Source: Monilinia fructicola
Lineage: Eukaryota > Ascomycota > Leotiomycetes > Helotiales > Sclerotiniaceae
DNA length: 64,000 nucleotides
Assembly: GCA_008692225.1 (NCBI GenBank)
Contig: VICG01000003.1
Coordinates: forward strand, 2,349,501-2,413,500
Reading direction: 5' to 3'
Position numbers and translations under genes: made by a program. Below, piece by piece: positions 37,383-49,526 of the stretch. Numbering within the stretch: the stretch's first letter is position 1; every line of letters starts with the position of its first letter. The notes beneath the pieces are model-generated. The model was not told the origin of the DNA and searched no databases. It worked only from the letters and a program-made list of their open reading frames with translations.

Positions 37383-38699
37383 CGATATGCCTAAGAGTGT
37401 GCTCGGTTTTTCTCGTGGCAATTTTAATTGCACAAAATTCAACACTCTGATGAATCAACCCATATTGTTGGTTTCTCATGGCGCTTACATCTGCTTCGTT
37501 GGTGGTCACGAATCATGAGCGTTCTCTCGTCGCGCCAAGTGCCCCGAACAGATAATCACATCAATTAATATCACCATCGCGAGCTTTTTGTCAAATCAGC
37601 AATTATGGTATCATCGAAACCAACATCTGGATTCCTCACTCAACCTTTTTATATGGTTCATCTCTTCATTTTCTATGCGGCATGGGTGGGGCTTGGTTGT
37701 ATATTTAGAGCGGCATCTTCAAACAATAGACTACCTTTTTCTTTATCGAATCAATCGATTCTCCAGATCATGGAGCATCTAACGGCTGGCACATTTCCTT
37801 TTCTTTGTTTTCATTGGCTTTCTGTTCACCACGGAGCGAGGGGTTAGGGATGCATCATTGGCATTCTTTGGGAAACTCTACATATCCGGAAGGGGATTTT
37901 ATAGACATGGGAATGGGGTGGAGGGGAAATCGACAGGGAAAGGAAGGGAAGGAAAGGGAAGGGAAGGAAAGGAAAGGGGAATTCGTTTTGAGAAAAGGGA
38001 AACATGAATAATCCCGTCGGGGGTAGGGAATGTATGGGAAGAGCAAAGCAGAGTAGCGCAGTGCTATCAGATGGGAGGGATGGATGAAGTAGTAAATGAT
38101 GGGGTAGCAATTATTAGCTAGAAATGGTTGAAAATAAGCAACCAGGTAAATGGAATGAAAATCAAGAATATCAATATTAATACCAGAATCTTATGATAAT
38201 CACATGCTTTGTAGTGAGTGCATGATGTATGTGAGTTTTCAAGTTTTTTTTCTTATCTTTGTCAGTGATGAAAGTATCCATGGATGATATAAGTGAACCA
38301 GGTAGGGAAATGGTAAATGATACAAATAGATGAAGCGAGTCAAGTGGATGAAACGGAATGGAATGGAATGGAATGGAATCAAAATCAAAATCAAAATCAA
38401 AATCAAGAATTTTGTGAGACATTGGTCCTGGTGATAGATGGATGGATGGATGGCTTGCTTGCTTGCATGTGATGGGATGGGATGGGAGGGGATGGGATGG
38501 GATGGATTGGTAAGTAGGTTTGTAGGTATGTATGTTTGTATGTGAATTTTTGAGTTGAGTAAGAAAGGGAGGGAGAGTTTATCTACCTAGGTATCTAGGT
38601 ATCTACCTAGGTATCTACCTAGGTAGTTAGTTGATTACGATGCTGAGTTTTTGCTTTTGTGTGTTTTTCCTCTTGTGGGAGGCGGGGAGGGAAGGTGGT
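37383..38699. other. creA 3' flank and intergenic
   Basis: No gene is supported. Contains GGAAA/GGGAAG purine repeats (about 37930-37980), GGAAT and AATCAAA repeats (about 38350-38406), GGATGGATG (about 38437-38453) and a palindromic ACCTAGGTATCT repeat (38580-38626). Confidence 0.5.
38580..38626. repeat. Tandem repeat of palindromic ACCTAGGT
   Basis: Four or five units built on TACCTAGGTATC. Each core ACCTAGGT is self-complementary, so the array can form short cruciforms. Confidence 0.75.
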
Positions 38700-38842
38700 A
38701 GGGAGGAAGGAAGGAAGGAAGGGAGGGAGGAAGGAAGGAAGGGAGGGAGAGAGGGAGAGAGGGAGAGAGGGAGAGAGGGAGAGAGGGAAGGAGGGATGGT
38801 TCTTTCTTCTTCTTCTTCTTCTTCTTCTTTCTTCTTCTTCTT
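38700..38842. repeat. 97-bp pure purine tract followed by 43-bp pure pyrimidine tract
   Basis: 38700-38796 is uninterrupted A/G on the plus strand (GGAAGGAA, then GGGAGAGA units). After TGG, 38800-38842 is uninterrupted C/T (TTC units). It is triplex (H-DNA) prone, and the two halves can also pair partially as a hairpin. Confidence 0.9.
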
Positions 38843-38879
38843 GCTTCTTGCGTTGTCGAATTACGCTTTGTTTTGTTTT

Positions 38880-39420
38880 GATTTTGATTGGTGGTGGGTG
38901 GGGGTGTGGGTGTTGTGTGGGTTGGTGGTGTGGTGTGGTGTGTGGGAGTGGGTAGGTTTGTAGGGTTAGTAGTTGTAGGTAGGGTGGTTGTTATATTAGG
39001 GTATATTTTATACTATACATATATATATATACATAACATACACACACACCTTGCCATCCCATCCCATCCCATCCCATCCCTACACCACACAACACAATGC
39101 ACCATCACGAGCAGAGCTCAAGTGCGTTCGCATCGTGATTCTGGCACGCGTGCGCATCGCATCGATGTGGCCCACCATGGTGGGTGTGTGTGTTTCGGCC
39201 GATGAGGGTTCGGTGGGTTGTTGGGGGGATGGGTGGATGTTTGGGTGAGTTGGGGAGTTTTGGGGATGTTGGTTTGGTGTTTTGGTGTTTGGGGGTGGTT
39301 AATGGTGGGTGTGGGTGTGGGTGTGATGGAGATGTGTGTGGTGAGTGTGTGTGTTGGTGGAAGATGGAGATGTGTGTTGGTGAAGATGAAGATGTGTGTT
39401 GAATGTAGATATAAATATGT
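38880..39420 (+). other. G/T-rich strand with G-quadruplex potential
   Basis: The plus strand is overwhelmingly G and T (GGTGGGTGGGGGTGTGGG and similar words) with few C and A, except for a CATA/ATCCC stretch at about 39010-39080. Open frames here are Val/Gly/Cys/Trp-rich translations of the repeat and are not regarded as genes. Confidence 0.6.
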
Positions 39421-39427
39421 GTTTAAA

Positions 39428-40113
39428 TAGGTTTACATATAGGTTTACATATAGGTTTACATACATCTACATCTACATTTGCATCTACATTTACATCTAT
39501 ATCTACATCTACATCTACATCTACATCTAAATAACATGCCCATCTCCCAACTACATACATGCTATCGCAGAACCATCGATCGACCTCCACGCATCTACAA
39601 CTCACAACCCACAAAGCACAAAGCACAAAGCACAACGATACAAGCACAAAGACAGAGACGGAGACGGAGCTAAAAAAGTCGAGAGAGTCTTCTGGGCTAT
39701 ATGTACGATACGATACGAGACGAGACGAGACGATACGGCACAGACTCGATCTCGCTCTGGGGAGCGGAGGATCTGGATCCCAGATATGGAGAGAGCGCGG
39801 GCTAATCCGATTGAAGAGGATGAATGGATGGATGGATGAGCATTGCAGAAAGATAGGTAGGTAGGGGGTAGATGGGAGGAAACGGCCAGCGAGGGTACGT
39901 CGCGCACAAACACAAGTCGTACGACGGGCCCGGTACGTAGCTGCAGATGTCAGGGTGGGATGCAATGCGGTGAGGTCACGCTATGCATGCGATGATTGTT
40001 GATTTTGGATATATATACAACATATCTACATACTCGAGGATATACATACATACATGAATATACAAATATGTACAGATACATACATACATACATACATACA
40101 TACATACATACAT
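39428..40113. repeat. Simple-repeat cluster: GGTTTACATATA, CATCTA and CATA arrays
   Basis: Three GGTTTACATATA units and a CATCTA array lie at 39428-39530, and a long perfect (CATA)n lies at 40073-40113. The sequence between is unique and non-coding as far as I can see. Confidence 0.7.
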
Positions 40114-43100
40114 GATCATGAAAGCTCACGGTGGAAATTACGTGATGGGGATAGAGTCAGAGTTAAGGCGATGTGGGCAGAGCAGGCAAGGAAAGAGGGG
40201 AGAGGGTTGCAGTGGGATTGGGGGCGTGGAAGGAGCAGGGGGACGGCTGAGGAGGAGCAGGTCAGCGAGGGCGGGCTGGGTTGCGTTGAAGGTAAACGGC
40301 GCGCGCCGGTGCGGTGTGCGTGTGTGGTGTGGGGTAAGGTTGACGGGGGCATACCGACGATGGTTGGGTTTTGTTTTTATGGGATTCAGCCGCGGGGGGG
40401 ATCTGGGGTGCTTGGGGATGGAGGGGGGTGAGTGGTGCGGAGTATTCGGGGGGTTTCCGAATGGGGTGCTGTGCATGTGGTGTGTGGTGGAGGGGGGAGG
40501 GGAGGCTTGGCAAGGGTGTGGGGGGGTAGGGTTGGTGATTTGCTTGGGGTTTGATGGGTGGATGCTTGGGTGTGGGTTGGGAGATGATGTGTGTTGGGTT
40601 TGGGAATCACAGGTACGGGAAGAGGATGAGATGAGACGAGAAGAGAAGGGGTAGAAAGTATATTGCAACGTCATGTTCGTCCATTCGACGATGCAGTGGC
40701 AACCCCCAACCTCCTGCCACCACTCCATGTGGCTCACAATCGAAACAGATTATCGACGGTCCCCCAGCGTGAGACCAACTCCTCGTATCCAAATTTTGGC
40801 AAAGTCAGGTTCTCAGGGATATAATGAGTGATAAGGCCGACTGGCCCTGGTCCAAACCCGTTGAGATTCATCCAGGCTCCCAGCGTGCATGGTGGATGCA
40901 ACCTATATTGTACTCGGTATCATGTTACCGGAGAAGGTGGGGTGACTCAACCTGGGAAAAGGGATAAAATGGATAGCTCTGCTGAAAACGGGATACGACC
41001 TTGACACGCGAGATTTGGCGAAGATGAAGGTGATCTGATTCATCGATGAATTGCTGGATTGGGTAGCGGAGGTGTGATTGGTGGGTAGTATGCTGAGAAA
41101 TGAGGGGGTGGAATGACTGCCGTACTTCGGTACTGCAGGTGGGGATCATCTCGTGCTCGTTCTTTTCTTTTCATGAATGATTGCAAGCTCGTGATGCAAA
41201 GACGGGAAGAGCTGAAGATGTAATGAGACTGATATGGATTGGATTCATAGATAGGATAATGGTAAATCGAGGGGATGTCAATATGTGGGGAGCTCAATCC
41301 GGGAATCTGGTAGTTTGACGTTTTGCGCAAGAATGTCGTGCATTTAATTTATTTGGGCGCTTCGTCATAATGACTATCTCACGGCTATATGTGGGCCCGA
41401 GGACTATTGAAAATTGGGTAAACAGCCTGGATGAGATCAGGATGCTGGAGTGGTGATGAGACGTGGATGAGACGAGATACCGTTCGTGTGTATTATGGCA
41501 AAGCGGGAGAATAGGGACTTTCTTCCGAAGAGACGTTGAGGAAAGGGTAAAAGGCGGGGAAGCGAGAATAAGGGGAGCTGAAAATAGTCCGGGCGTAGAT
41601 CAGGAGGCGGCGAAAACGAGATGCGGATGGATCCGTGTAACGTGACATGTCTACTTTGCAACAGAAATGAAGTGTAGGGCTCGAAGCCTGAGTCCTTTGG
41701 AGAAAAAACGGTTAACATGATAAAGGAGAATTGCTCAAGGGAACCGTGGTACCGGAAAATCTCAAACTTTCAGCAGATTCAAAGAGGCTTTTCAAATATT
41801 GGATAGATTGGATAGATTGGGAGAAAATGAAACTATTCCATAATCAACTCGATTGAGGTCAATGCCAAGAAGGCTAATATATTGTACCGAAATAGTCGTA
41901 TCTAAATAGAAGGATAAAAAATCTTTCTTAATTAAGGGTAGAATTGAAGATCTATTAATTTGAGGTACATGTACAACAACATAGAGACACAGCTCATTTT
42001 GGAAGTAGTTCCGAACAACGTAAAAGAGCTAGAGATACTCGCAACATACACAACTTGACGTAACACAAGACCTCCCGGAGAAAATATAGAGCGCTGTGCA
42101 TTTGTATTGATCTACTGCCTGCAGAAGACCATTGCCAATGAAAAAGAGGAACGGAAGGAGAGGATTTTATAGATTGAGTGATTCAATCTAATTTGCATAG
42201 ATCCAAGATTCATATATTAGATCTTGATGTTGTGAAGAGGTTTATTCGTTCTTCTCATTTAAACTTGTACAACTATTTCAAGGTTCATGGATGACAAAAG
42301 TGAGGGGAAATCTTCTCCTTCCGCAATTCACTTGATGGATGATACAATTATGAAAATGTACGAGTAATGAATGAATGATAGGATTGAGATTCAAATTCAT
42401 GGGGTTGGAGAGGAAACTCTTAACCTTGTAAGGCGGCTTGGCTTTGACATATTCGTAACTTCCCCAGTTTTTGTCCTGCATTTGACAGCGAAGATGACGA
42501 TTATTAAACGTCAAGCTTCGAATAGAGTTTCATCAAGGCGGCAGGGTAAGGTTTGACTGAATGGAGGCCAAGTGTTCGACTTCAAGAATTTCGTAATGAT
42601 GTGGAAAGTATGACAACTGTCAGTCATTCTGAATCCTTATCTTGGGTAAAAAGTTTTCCAAGAAGTAGCCGAGCAATCAGACCTTTTTTTCTGCCTTGAT
42701 AGATATTGTTGAGAAAGCCATTTGATGACGAATTGAAGTGATGGCTCAGCTAATGTCAATGATGTTACTCCGGATTGGAGCAGCGTGGGGGAATTCACCT
42801 TTTGAAAAGAGCGGTGTCTAACAATGAAAACATTCATGTCAACAGGATGCACCCAGTGAAAGCTTCTAGATTCCCACCATCCTCGTCAATTACACAATTC
42901 GTGGCGGCTGAGCCACAAGCTGACCTAATCGGTCAACGCTCACCTCAGATGGCTGTAGTCATTAGTTTTTGCTATTGATATGCTTCAATATTGCACACGG
43001 CGAAGCCGTAAAAGCCTGGGGTTATGATGTATTTCGTATCCTAATGTGGATAGTAGTATTGTCTGAAGTTTTGACTCTTTGTACTTCCCCATATAGTTAG

Positions 43101-43362
43101 ATGGGGCGAGGTTCATCATAAGGCGGAGCTATTTTGGAACACTCCAGAGGAACTAATTAGGATCACCGGTACGTCAGCAAGTCCGGAGTACCATATTAAC
43201 ATCTTGTCATCAACCTAAAGCGCAAAAACTGAAAATCTTGATATTAGTTTTTCAGTTTCTTTGTCGTACGTAGGAAATATTTCGGCAATGGTTTAAAATT
43301 GCGGGGTTATGGGGCCGGGGCTAGATAATGTGGAGAGAGCTATAAAGTAATCAGAACTAACC
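40114..43362. other. Intergenic, no supported gene
   Basis: 40140-40650 is strongly G-rich on the plus strand. Weak coding-like scraps on the minus strand near 42280-42600 do not assemble into a gene. Nothing else is recognised. Confidence 0.4.
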
Positions 43363-43621
43363 TACTTGGCGTTGTTTTGGGTCAATGCCGGGCTAAAAAT
43401 CTACAATATAGTATGAATATCTTTTAAATTCTTTTTTATATATTATAAAACTTTCATTTTTAAGAATTTAAATATACTAAACGTTTATTTTTTAATTTAA
43501 TAATATTGTAAATCATTATTTATAATTTTTAATTGATATGTTGATTTATTATAATTTTTTAAAATAAGTTCCGTTTTCAGTTGATTTTTAGCCCGGCATT
43601 GACCCAAAACAACGCCAAGTA
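43363..43621. mobile_element. MITE with 37-bp perfect terminal inverted repeats and TA target duplication
   Basis: The element spans 43365-43619 (255 bp). Its left end, 43365-43401, begins CTTGGCGTTGTTTTGGGTCA and is the exact reverse complement of 43583-43619. TA dinucleotides flank both ends (43363-43364 and 43620-43621). The terminal repeats have normal GC content while the interior is almost entirely A/T. There is no open frame. TA duplication and long perfect repeats fit a non-autonomous Tc1/mariner-pogo (Fot1-like) element. Exact identity of the repeats suggests recent insertion. Confidence 0.93.
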
Positions 43622-45058
43622 TATATGAGTAGAATCTACAGAGTACACCATCATCGTTACATCTTGATTTTTAATAGATTTCAGGAAAAAGAATAAATAA
43701 ATAAATAAAAAAGAACATAATATAACATCAATCCTCATTAAAATCCGAATAAGACAATTACCCTTTTAGGAATCCAATCATATTATTTTAACCTTCATTG
43801 CTTAAGTAATACTCAAGGGTCCGGAAGAACAGTCAGTGCTTTGCAGGCGCCATCTAATTTGGGGAACAACAAGCTTGCATTGCCTGAACGGTTCTTTAAA
43901 TATATCGACTAAAGCTTCATTTATCCCGGAGGGGTGGAAACCGAGAAAGTCTAAGCATTATTGGTATATGATACGATTGTTTGTCTGCTCATTAATCCCA
44001 ACCTATTCGAAGCAAACATGAGATGATGTGAGGAAAACTAATCATATCACTTTGAATTGAAACAAACAAGTTTTAGACCTAGTTTAGAGATCGACCGAAT
44101 AAAAGATTTGTTATGCTAGGGATATGGATAAGGAAATTGATGTCGTGACAGACAAACAATACTCAAGGTATGGAATCATGCCGGTGAATCTTTCTGCGGC
44201 TTGCAACGCCGCGCGTAAATTTCACGATGAAGGATGGAGTGGTGAAACTATCCCTTGAAAATATTGATGATCTTTTGTCATGTGTTACTGGAGTACTTCC
44301 AAAGAAAGTCTACTGATACCAATCATCTAACACTGCGGAGAAGATACGACAGAGACAAGCAGCAATGCTTGTACGGTCCGAAATGCCGGAAGAAGCTCTG
44401 GTCTTGAAAATCTATGTACTGTTTGAGGCGAACGCGGAGATCTGGGGTAATAGTCATCTGAAGAAAAACCACAACATTATTTCAAACGAGCTTCGTTTGG
44501 TAGCGTTTCTCATACTTCTCGTGCCATACAACATGCTGATGCTCTGCGCCGTGTGACTTCGGAGGAAGAATCGAGAAATTTGAAGAGGGGAGGGGAGGTT
44601 CAAACGCCTCGATTTTTCATGTATTTTCCTTACAATGGCTTAACGCCTTCTAACCCCGCGATTCCGATTCCTGGAGTGATAGGTAGAATGTCTTGCTTGG
44701 CTTGGAGCATCCAATCATCATCATGTTAGTCTGTGCAAATTTCAAGATACGGACAGCAACATGCTTGATTCGCTTCCTTCCGGTAGACGGCTGATAATTT
44801 CCATGATTTCTATAGGGTTCCAATATTGTTTGACAATTAGGCAGGTGGAGATGATATGAGGCGTCAATCATGGCCTGGGTCATCGATATGTCGTGCGTAA
44901 ACTAAACTATCATTCGGGTCATTTCCGAACCAATTCGTAAATGATACCACTTCCCGTTATTGTAAGCACAAAATAAACGTTCAAGATATGAGATTCTCAT
45001 GATAAACTAATGTAAATCTTATGAGGTCATATGGCAATGTGCATTCTCCAAATCTATT
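43622..45058. other. Intergenic, no supported gene
   Basis: Short open frames at 44365-44556 (plus) and 44883-44650 (minus) lack recognisable features. TACAGAGTA, a one-base variant of TACGGAGTA, lies near 43633, just outside the MITE. Confidence 0.4.
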
Positions 45059-45491
45059 TCAAGAAATTGAAGAACTATCGAATGCTGATAAAGCAACATT
45101 ATATCGCGGATGCAGAGCAATCAGGTACAAAAGAAGTGCCAATATGAACAGGATCGATAAGGTACTATAGGAAGTATGGAAATGATAAGAGATCCGCTCG
45201 CCTAGCTTCTCCAGAATAGTTTTGTACGGCGTAAACAACATTACCATTCTTCCATGAAGGGGTAAATTCGGAAAAAAGGTCCTTTTAGGTAACACGACGG
45301 TAGCTTACTCGCAGATTAAGATAAGAAGAAGCGTTTGCGACGACGGAAAGAGCGAAATGTGATGTGTCATCTCGGCTACACGCAGATGCATTGAGGTTCG
45401 GAATAGACGATTCCACGATGTTACCATGTTTTTGGATGGTGAATGTGCCACTGTGGGGGGCCTGGGGGTCAAACGGTATGAGGGGATTCAT
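45059..45491 (-). CDS. Small predicted single-pass membrane protein, uncharacterised (apparent 1-nt frameshift)
   Basis: ATG at 45491 opens a frame reading MNPLIPFDPQAPHSGTFTIQ onward to LNLRV. One extra A near 45306 shifts it. Removing that base continues as ATVVLPKRTFFPNLPLHGRM to a stop at 45059, giving about 143 aa. A hydrophobic helix, LSILFILALLLYLIAL, near the C-terminus is a clear transmembrane candidate. The sequence on both sides of the break is smooth and protein-like, which supports one gene. Function is unknown. A splice of this interval is not plausible (less than 30 nt available). Confidence 0.5.
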
Positions 45492-48296
45492 GAAGAAAGA
45501 TAAGGTTGAGATGATTGGGAAATGAGAGGCATCGTTGATTGTAAAATATGAGATAAGGATGCGATTGGGGTGTTAGGCTATGCAAATCTCAATCGCGAGG
45601 TCTCATAAATAATACCGAGCAGGGTTGGACCAACGAGGACCCCGAAGACTCCTAAATTTGACGGCTATATTAATTTTTTCCTAATGTGGAGAGGGAAAAT
45701 GTGATGAGTTATAATGATATCTCTTGTTTGCCGACGGGGAGAATTTTGCTCAGGGGAGCGAAGCGGTGAAGGCCTCGAAGAATAAGCGAATATTTGATCT
45801 TTCCCCTGAATTGCGCACTAAAACATCGTGGGGGTTGGCCTCGTGTGACTGGTTACTCTGATTTTAATACTAATTAATATATAAACTGCAAGATTATCAG
45901 ATTTGACATTTGCTATCATATATCAGTAGCGTATTCACATGTTTTTCTTTCGGCACATGTGGCTAGTGAGAGTTCATTGGTCGCATCTTTTTTTCAAACA
46001 AGATTTTTTATCGAAGGATATTGCCCGCATTTTTTTATCTTTCAACGTCTAGAACATTATGCTGTGTTTGAGTCACATATAATTGAAGTTGATATATTCA
46101 TGTTCTGTTTCTTTGCGAGGAGAGCCAGGTTTGGCGAAGTCACAGTTTGGCTCGGTTTGTTTGATAGACTTCATACGCCAGATTTTATTCTTCCAGTTAC
46201 TTCTAACTTCTGAGAATGACAATGGAATTTGTACTGTTTCTGAGATCTTCGGGAGGAGAGGAATTGCTACAAAAAAAGGGTTGTCGGACATACCTCCGAA
46301 AAGAGGGCCGTACATCTGTTTTGTGATCAATAACGTTATCTGGTCTTGTATGATAGTTTGAAATTCTTATCTGAGTATCGGATCGTAAATTTTGATTTTA
46401 AGTCGATCGCGGATGAACAGTGAGAGAAAAACTTGGCACCTTTTTTTGTACTCAAAACATGTGCTTGCTGTTATGTAGATAGGAGAACCATTCAGACAAC
46501 TTGATCTGAGGTTTCAAGGATTCATATCTGAGCTTTCCACATAAAACTGAATATACAAGCTACTCTATCACCAGGATATGAATAAATTTCTGTGTATCTT
46601 CCCACATCCATGAATACTATAAAATGTCTTGATTATTATCTCGCCCCAGAGTTTCCAAGTGCCAAGAGGATCATAGATGTATCAGACCAAGAGATTCCAA
46701 ACATGATGGCAATCCTACCATGTTTAGATGCCAATACAAATATAATTGTGCAAAGAAAGTGGAATTCACATTATCGCGCCGCACTTCAAGCTAAGGATAT
46801 CCTAATAACGACCCCCGATTATGTTTTCTAAGAAGATATCTTCGTAGTGCACCACAATCACGGCCGTGTTTCGATACAGACCGTATCCTATAGTGGCCAC
46901 AAGATTATAGTATGAAGTTTAGACAACTCTTTCCATATATAAGAAGGGATCTTGCCAGTTTTTCACCTGAGTAGTGGCTTGAAGCTCGCACTGGAAAGTT
47001 GTAGCTCAGTGTCTCGCCCACCTATTCGCAACTCGAAAGTTTTCAAACGCAATTTCATATCCTTTACCGAGTTTTGACACAATATTTCGAGAAATATAGG
47101 CACAGGTATTACTGCAATGGGCTGAGAAGTAGGCAGTCTTGGAGATATGCTACTTAGCACCACGTCTTATACGGGCCTGGATGATTCTTGGTGAAACTGC
47201 TAGATAACTCTGTTCATTAGAGCATATTCAGTAAGAACAATGATAGGGGGCAAGCTGGTGCAATACTTTTTGATACGAGAAGCCAGGGTGGCTTTTCAAA
47301 AACAGGCATCCGGGCTATTGGATGTGGATACATGCTAATACATGCGAAATGTGTATTCTACTTCGTTCTGTTGGTAAAGCTTAGTGACTTGTGGTTCTTA
47401 AACAAGGATAAAGTTGAATTAGAGACATATTCACAGAGAGAAGATACCTCAAGTTATTGTACAACTAACTATTGGCTCGATGAAGCATACCATGCCGACC
47501 TACAATTATCCAAGTAGATGGAGAAGACCTTGCTGTGTATGCCACGGATCAATTGGAAGTGAACAACAGTAAATGACAATACGACGCCAAAACTATCACT
47601 CTATGAAAACTGGACGGATTGACACGAGGTGTCGATTAAATTTGAAAATTATGGTATCCCGTCAGAAGTTTCTAGGTGAGGATAGTTTTATATCCCCCAT
47701 CGACCGTGGAACTGATGAGATTCGCGCAATATCACACTGGCAAACTGATTGTGCCGTATCACTCTTCGTGGTAGCCTTTCCAGTCAGAGCTCTCCGAGGA
47801 CCCTGCACCCTTACTGATCCGGACCAACATAACGATCATAAAGCTTGGATGGTTCTCACAATGGAGTTTTCTCGGATGAGCGCGTTATGTATTCATATTC
47901 GATCACCATAAATACTTAGTACAACTCGTCTCCAAGTCAAGGGCTCTCTTCACGAGACTTGGGCGGGCATAGTCCACCATATACTACTGTGACGTTTTGG
48001 TTGGTTGACAAAATAACAATATCGATATAACCAGTAACTTACAAAGCCAAAATACCTTCAAGTGTCTTATGTTTCAGTAAAATTTATGCTTCCAATTCCG
48101 CTCACTAATTTTTGAATCGAAGAATGAAACTGTCTAATCATGCTGAATGATATAAAGCAAAAGTTAGCTCTTTCATCTCAAGAACATATTGGTATAAATA
48201 GCCTTCTCTCCCCAGCTCACGCCTGTCTCACACCCTATGCTCCTCCTTCCTCAAGGTCAAATTCCCCGTGTCCTTTTCATACTCATTCAAAGCCTT
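45492..48296. other. Gene-poor stretch
   Basis: Plus-strand open frames of 79 codons (46592-46831) and 112 codons (47573-47911) have some protein-like character but no motif or splice context. They may be decayed sequence. Confidence 0.35.
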
Positions 48297-49526
48297 TTAT
48301 TCATCTGACTCAATTCGCCTCAACAACAACCCCTCAAATGCCTCCCTCCCATTATCCAACGGGCCTCTTCCCAAGATCTCCTCCCTGTCACCCTCCAAAA
48401 CCCACTTATCATTACCAAATGTATCAAGCAAGCATCCTACCAGTACCCCTATCATCATCGGCGCTACTTTCGAGGCCGGACATTGAAAACTACCTTTTCC
48501 AAACGGCATCCAGGCTTCCTTGTAGGCTGCATCTTCTCTCTCCAAAATCCACCATCTATCAGGTTTAAAGTCATTTCCATGAATACCCCAAATGTCCTTA
48601 CTCCGTTGTAAATACTCAACATCGACGGCGAAAAGCTCACCATTTTCACAATTCTGACGATAAATTCTCTTGGTAGGTGGATACAAACGCAAAGATTCGA
48701 ACACGATATCTTGCACCGAAAATCTCCCCTTCCTTTCACAGAATTGCTTTAAGTTGGGGTTCTCAAGAAAATTATGGAATATGCCTTTCCACTCTGCCGT
48801 GATATCAGATGGGTGGCGGTATGAAACTTCCAGGAAGCACCGAAGGACAACTCGCCAGAGTGTTTCGTAGGCGGGAAGTAGGATGTTTAGTGGATTTTCA
48901 TACTTGTGAGCGAAAGGAGAGAATAGCTGCTTTAGTTTGGATGGTAGTGTGTGTTGCATACGGATTTGTGAGAGCTGATGGGAGCATGAACATTTAGATG
49001 ATACCCAGAGCGAATTGATGAGCTTGGTTATGAGGAAAATAGAAGGTGTTGAGGAAGGACTTAGGTGTGTCTTGGGAAAGAATTTGAGAACAGCGAATCG
49101 AAAGCAGAGTACTTGGACAAATGGGTTCAGGAGGGTTGTTTTATTGATGGGAGCAGATGAGGATAATTCCCGAGCCAGAGCAAGTGTCTCTTTTGCTAGA
49201 ATGGAAAGGCCTTCATCAGAAGTTCTCAAGAGAGATTTTGTTGTTGCGAGAAAAGTTTGATAATAGACTTGGTCATCCGTTGTGAAGGGGTTGTTGATAA
49301 AGAATACTCGGGCAAGCCGCTGGTTTGGTAGAGCACGGGAGAGAAGTTTAGAAGATTTGAAGATTGCAGTTGCCTGTGGTATATCCCGGATCAATGTAGG
49401 TTTCTCTCTACAGGTGCAAGTTTTAAGAAACAAACGGTACATGTGTATGACCGTGATGATGGCTATAGCCAGCACAAATCTGAAAAACATCCCTTCTGGT
49501 TGAGAATAGAAGATTTCTGATTCCAT
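48297..49526 (-). CDS. Cytochrome P450, short and atypical
   Basis: Uninterrupted 409-codon frame with ATG at 49526. An N-terminal membrane anchor lies at about residues 14-30. The helix-K ExxR is E277-R280 (ESLR), the PERF-like motif is FKPDRWW near 320, and the heme loop FGKGSFQC has its axial cysteine at 349. A helix-I-like segment, PAYETLW, lies at 218-224. At 409 aa it is about 100 residues shorter than typical fungal microsomal P450s. The basic residue normally two positions before the heme cysteine is Phe347. It may therefore be a specialised or degenerating monooxygenase. It stands alone, with no biosynthetic backbone gene nearby. Substrate is unknown. Confidence 0.85.
   Translation of the reverse strand: MESEIFYSQPEGMFFRFVLAIAIITVIHMYRLFLKTCTCREKPTLIRDIPQATAIFKSSKLLSRALPNQRLARVFFINNPFTTDDQVYYQTFLATTKSLLRTSDEGLSILAKETLALARELSSSAPINKTTLLNPFVQVLCFRFAVLKFFPKTHLSPSSTPSIFLITKLINSLWVSSKCSCSHQLSQIRMQHTLPSKLKQLFSPFAHKYENPLNILLPAYETLWRVVLRCFLEVSYRHPSDITAEWKGIFHNFLENPNLKQFCERKGRFSVQDIVFESLRLYPPTKRIYRQNCENGELFAVDVEYLQRSKDIWGIHGNDFKPDRWWILEREDAAYKEAWMPFGKGSFQCPASKVAPMMIGVLVGCLLDTFGNDKWVLEGDREEILGRGPLDNGREAFEGLLLRRIESDE

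Noticed and set aside
40112..40737. 180- and 199-codon open frames on opposite strands
   Set aside because: Both result from the G-rich composition of this stretch; no motifs, introns or conserved-looking segments.
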